DNA from: Streptococcus suis
Lineage (GTDB): Bacteria > Bacillota > Bacilli > Lactobacillales > Streptococcaceae
Length of the DNA: 64,000 nt
Assembly: GCA_024583055.1 (NCBI GenBank)
Contig: CP102145.1
Location: 1,922,001 to 1,986,000 of the forward strand
Direction: 5' to 3'
Positions 62,511 through 64,000 of this stretch are shown here, piece after piece; position 1 is the first letter of the stretch; each line of letters starts with the position of its first letter. Under the pieces are notes generated by a model that ran no database searches, had not been told where the DNA came from, and saw only the letters and a list, made by a program, of their open reading frames with translations. Both the position numbers and the translations under genes were made by a program.

Positions 62511-63770
62511 TTAGTTTCTTCTCATTTCTTCTAACAATTTCTGTGCTGTCTCCAGATTGCTGTGTTTTTTTTGGCGCAGGAGGTGGGCTAGGTGGTCGAC
62601 CTCCTTTTCGTGGGCGCCGGCTAGCAGGGCCAGGGATTTGGCATGAAGTTTCATGTGTCCCTGTTGGATACCAGTTGTGACCAAGGCGCGCAGAGCAGCG
62701 AAGTTCTGGCTGAGACCGACAGCGGCTATGATAGAAGCTAGTTGCCGCGCCTGTGGATGTCCCAAAATAGCAAAAGCTGCTTGAACCTTAGGATTGAGGC
62801 CAATTGAACCACCGACGGTAGCGATAGGCAGGGGCAGTGTGATGGAACCCACCAGCTCCTCGCCTTGGATTGTCCATGTCGAAAGACCGCGATATTGTCC
62901 GTCGCGACTGGCATAGGCGTGAGCGCCTGCCTCAACCGCCCGCCAGTCATTTCCCGTCGCAACTACAAGGGCGTCAAGGCCGTTAAAAATCCCCTTATTG
63001 TGGGTGGCAGCCCGATAAGGGTCCACCTGAGCCAGTTTGCTGGCAAGGCTTATTTTTTTTGCCGTTTCTTGAGCAATGGCAGAGCTGATTGCTAGACTTG
63101 AGATGGCTATCCGACATTCTGCGGACACCAGGGACTCCGTTGCATAGTTGGACAGAATCCCCATCAAGGCCTGACCTTGCGATAGAGTTTCCAAATGTTC
63201 TTTTATCCCTTCCAACATATTATTTAACATATTGGCGCCCATGGCCTCTTGGACGTCGACCTGCAAGTAAACAATCAGAAATTCACCCTTTTGCTCGACG
63301 GTAATCCTTCTAGCGCCACCGCCTCGTTTGACAATAGATGGATGTGCGTCGTTGGCTAGTTGGAGCAGTTCTTCTTCCGCCTGACCAATGAGCTGACTAG
63401 CTCTGTTCATGTCAGGAACGTCGTAGAGTGCGACTTGACCGATCATAAGGCGGTTGTGGATAGTGGTGGAAAAACCGCCCGATTTGGCAATCATTTTTCC
63501 ACCTAGCGAGCAAGCGGCAACGACAGAGGGTTCTTCCGTGACCATGGGAATGCTGTAGCTGACACCGTCAACCAGCAATTCAGGTACGACCGAGAAGGGC
63601 AAGGAGAAGGTTCCAAGGTGGTTCTCAGCCATTTTTCCTGCAACGGTTTCTGGGAGATTATCATCTTGCTGGAGAATGGCAATGGTTTTCTCATCTAGCT
63701 CATGAGCTTGAGCTAGCAAGTCAATGCGTTCAAGCCGCGTTTTTTTGTAATATCCTGAGAAATGGGACAT
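62511..63770 (-). CDS. mvaA: Hydroxymethylglutaryl-CoA reductase (class II)
   Basis: A 419-residue enzyme that reduces HMG-CoA to mevalonate for isoprenoid synthesis, feeding the lipid carriers of wall synthesis. Its start MSHFSGYYKKTRLERIDLL and the motifs LGTFSLPFSVVPELLVDGV, MGANMLNNMLEGI and AATHNKGIFNGLDALVVATGNDWRA (cofactor and catalytic regions, in order) match class II enzymes of Gram-positive cocci. The ribosome site is AAAGAGGAAATC. It follows mvaS on the minus strand, separated by a terminator. Confidence 0.96.
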   Translation of the reverse strand: MSHFSGYYKKTRLERIDLLAQAHELDEKTIAILQQDDNLPETVAGKMAENHLGTFSLPFSVVPELLVDGVSYSIPMVTEEPSVVAACSLGGKMIAKSGGFSTTIHNRLMIGQVALYDVPDMNRASQLIGQAEEELLQLANDAHPSIVKRGGGARRITVEQKGEFLIVYLQVDVQEAMGANMLNNMLEGIKEHLETLSQGQALMGILSNYATESLVSAECRIAISSLAISSAIAQETAKKISLASKLAQVDPYRAATHNKGIFNGLDALVVATGNDWRAVEAGAHAYASRDGQYRGLSTWTIQGEELVGSITLPLPIATVGGSIGLNPKVQAAFAILGHPQARQLASIIAAVGLSQNFAALRALVTTGIQQGHMKLHAKSLALLAGAHEKEVDHLAHLLRQKKHSNLETAQKLLEEMRRN

Positions 63771-63795
63771 GATTTCCTCTTTCTATATGAGAAAA

Positions 63796-63819
63796 GCACC
63801 CTGGCTTGGCCAAGGGTGC
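63796..63819 (-). terminator. Terminator between mvaS and mvaA
   Basis: On the minus strand GCACCCTTGG pairs with GCCAGGGTGC (63819-63796; one mismatch-type loop extension), followed by TTTTC. Confidence 0.75.
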
Positions 63820-63829
63820 CAGTTACTGA

Positions 63830-64000
63830 CTAGTTTTTGATATAGATTCGTCTGTGGTCTTGGATTTTAGCTAGAGCAAATGGACTTTGGTCAGCAGGCA
63901 AGTCAGCAGAAGTGCCTGTTTCGTCCAATTCAATTTCTTCAAAGAAGATTTGTTCGTATTGGTCCATGCTCAAGCGTGTCCGCTGGTTGAGCTTGTCTAG
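63830..64000 (-). CDS. mvaS: Hydroxymethylglutaryl-CoA synthase, C-terminal end (continues beyond window)
   Basis: 56 codons and a TAG stop on the minus strand, in frame to the end of the window. The sequence (MDQYEQIFFEEIELDE in the middle, ALAKIQDHRRIYIKN at the end) is the C-terminus of HMG-CoA synthase, which condenses acetyl-CoA and acetoacetyl-CoA just before mvaA acts. The mvaS-mvaA order supports this. The catalytic part is outside the window. Confidence 0.85.
   Translation of the reverse strand, partial: LDKLNQRTRLSMDQYEQIFFEEIELDETGTSADLPADQSPFALAKIQDHRRIYIKN

Overview
The window is chromosomal DNA of a streptococcus, most probably Streptococcus suis or a close relative. The evidence is gene content and order as I know them from the genus: hprK-lgt, bgaR/bgaC with its PTS, recU/pbp1A facing ypsA-gpsB-rnpB-rlmL-mapZ, luxS/rny, gmk-rpoZ-priA-fmt-rsmB-phpP-stkP followed by liaFSR, comFA-comFC-hpf, murC and mvaA/mvaS. 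The species name is inference; nothing was searched.

Layout. 1-4.4 kb: end of a UbiA prenyltransferase gene, a small envelope-stress-like pair (PspC), hprK, lgt and two membrane/envelope proteins. 4.5-11 kb: the GntR regulator BgaR diverging from a beta-galactosidase, a complete mannose-family PTS (IIB, IIC, IID, IIA) and galM. The operon promoter carries a dyad that overlaps its -35 box. 11-16 kb: two small genes, then a T-box leader followed not by valS but by a VOC protein and a PD-(D/E)XK-like protein, with valS third. 16-21 kb: an accessory block with a stand-alone B3-like protein, a C5-cytosine methyltransferase, a restriction-endonuclease-like protein with a B3-like C-terminus, and a YjbR-EVE fusion overlapping it by 4 nt. 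About 0.6 kb of highly structured non-coding DNA follows. 21.4-24 kb: an ECF-transporter ATPase/EcfT pair with no S component beside it. 24-32.5 kb: rsmG, pbp1A-recU, ypsA, gpsB, rnpB, rlmL, mapZ, a small lipoprotein and luxS. These are mainly cell-division and wall genes.

32.5-48.6 kb is housekeeping and signalling (rny, gmk, rpoZ, priA, fmt, rsmB, phpP, stkP, liaFSR, a HAD-cyclophilin fusion, an S1 protein). An ISL3-family element has landed in the last codons of stkP; its 8-bp target duplication allows the ancestral end to be rebuilt. An IS3-family element (48.66-50.08 kb) sits in the loop of what was a terminator hairpin between the S1-protein gene and cysK. 50-60 kb: cysK, yigZ, comFA-comFC, hpf, a SWIM-SNF2 helicase and murC. 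60-64 kb: two GNAT acetyltransferases, a DenV-like protein, two colliding gene remnants (a C5-methyltransferase tail and a DUF4143 ATPase tail) and the mevalonate genes mvaA and mvaS (partial).

The points most worth a second look are the methyltransferase / B3 nuclease / YjbR-EVE block, the two IS insertions, the uncoupled T-box, a three-copy short interspersed repeat (one copy in the hprK leader) and a hairpin between the Shine-Dalgarno sequence and the start codon of phpP. No tRNA, CRISPR array, prophage or replication origin was seen.
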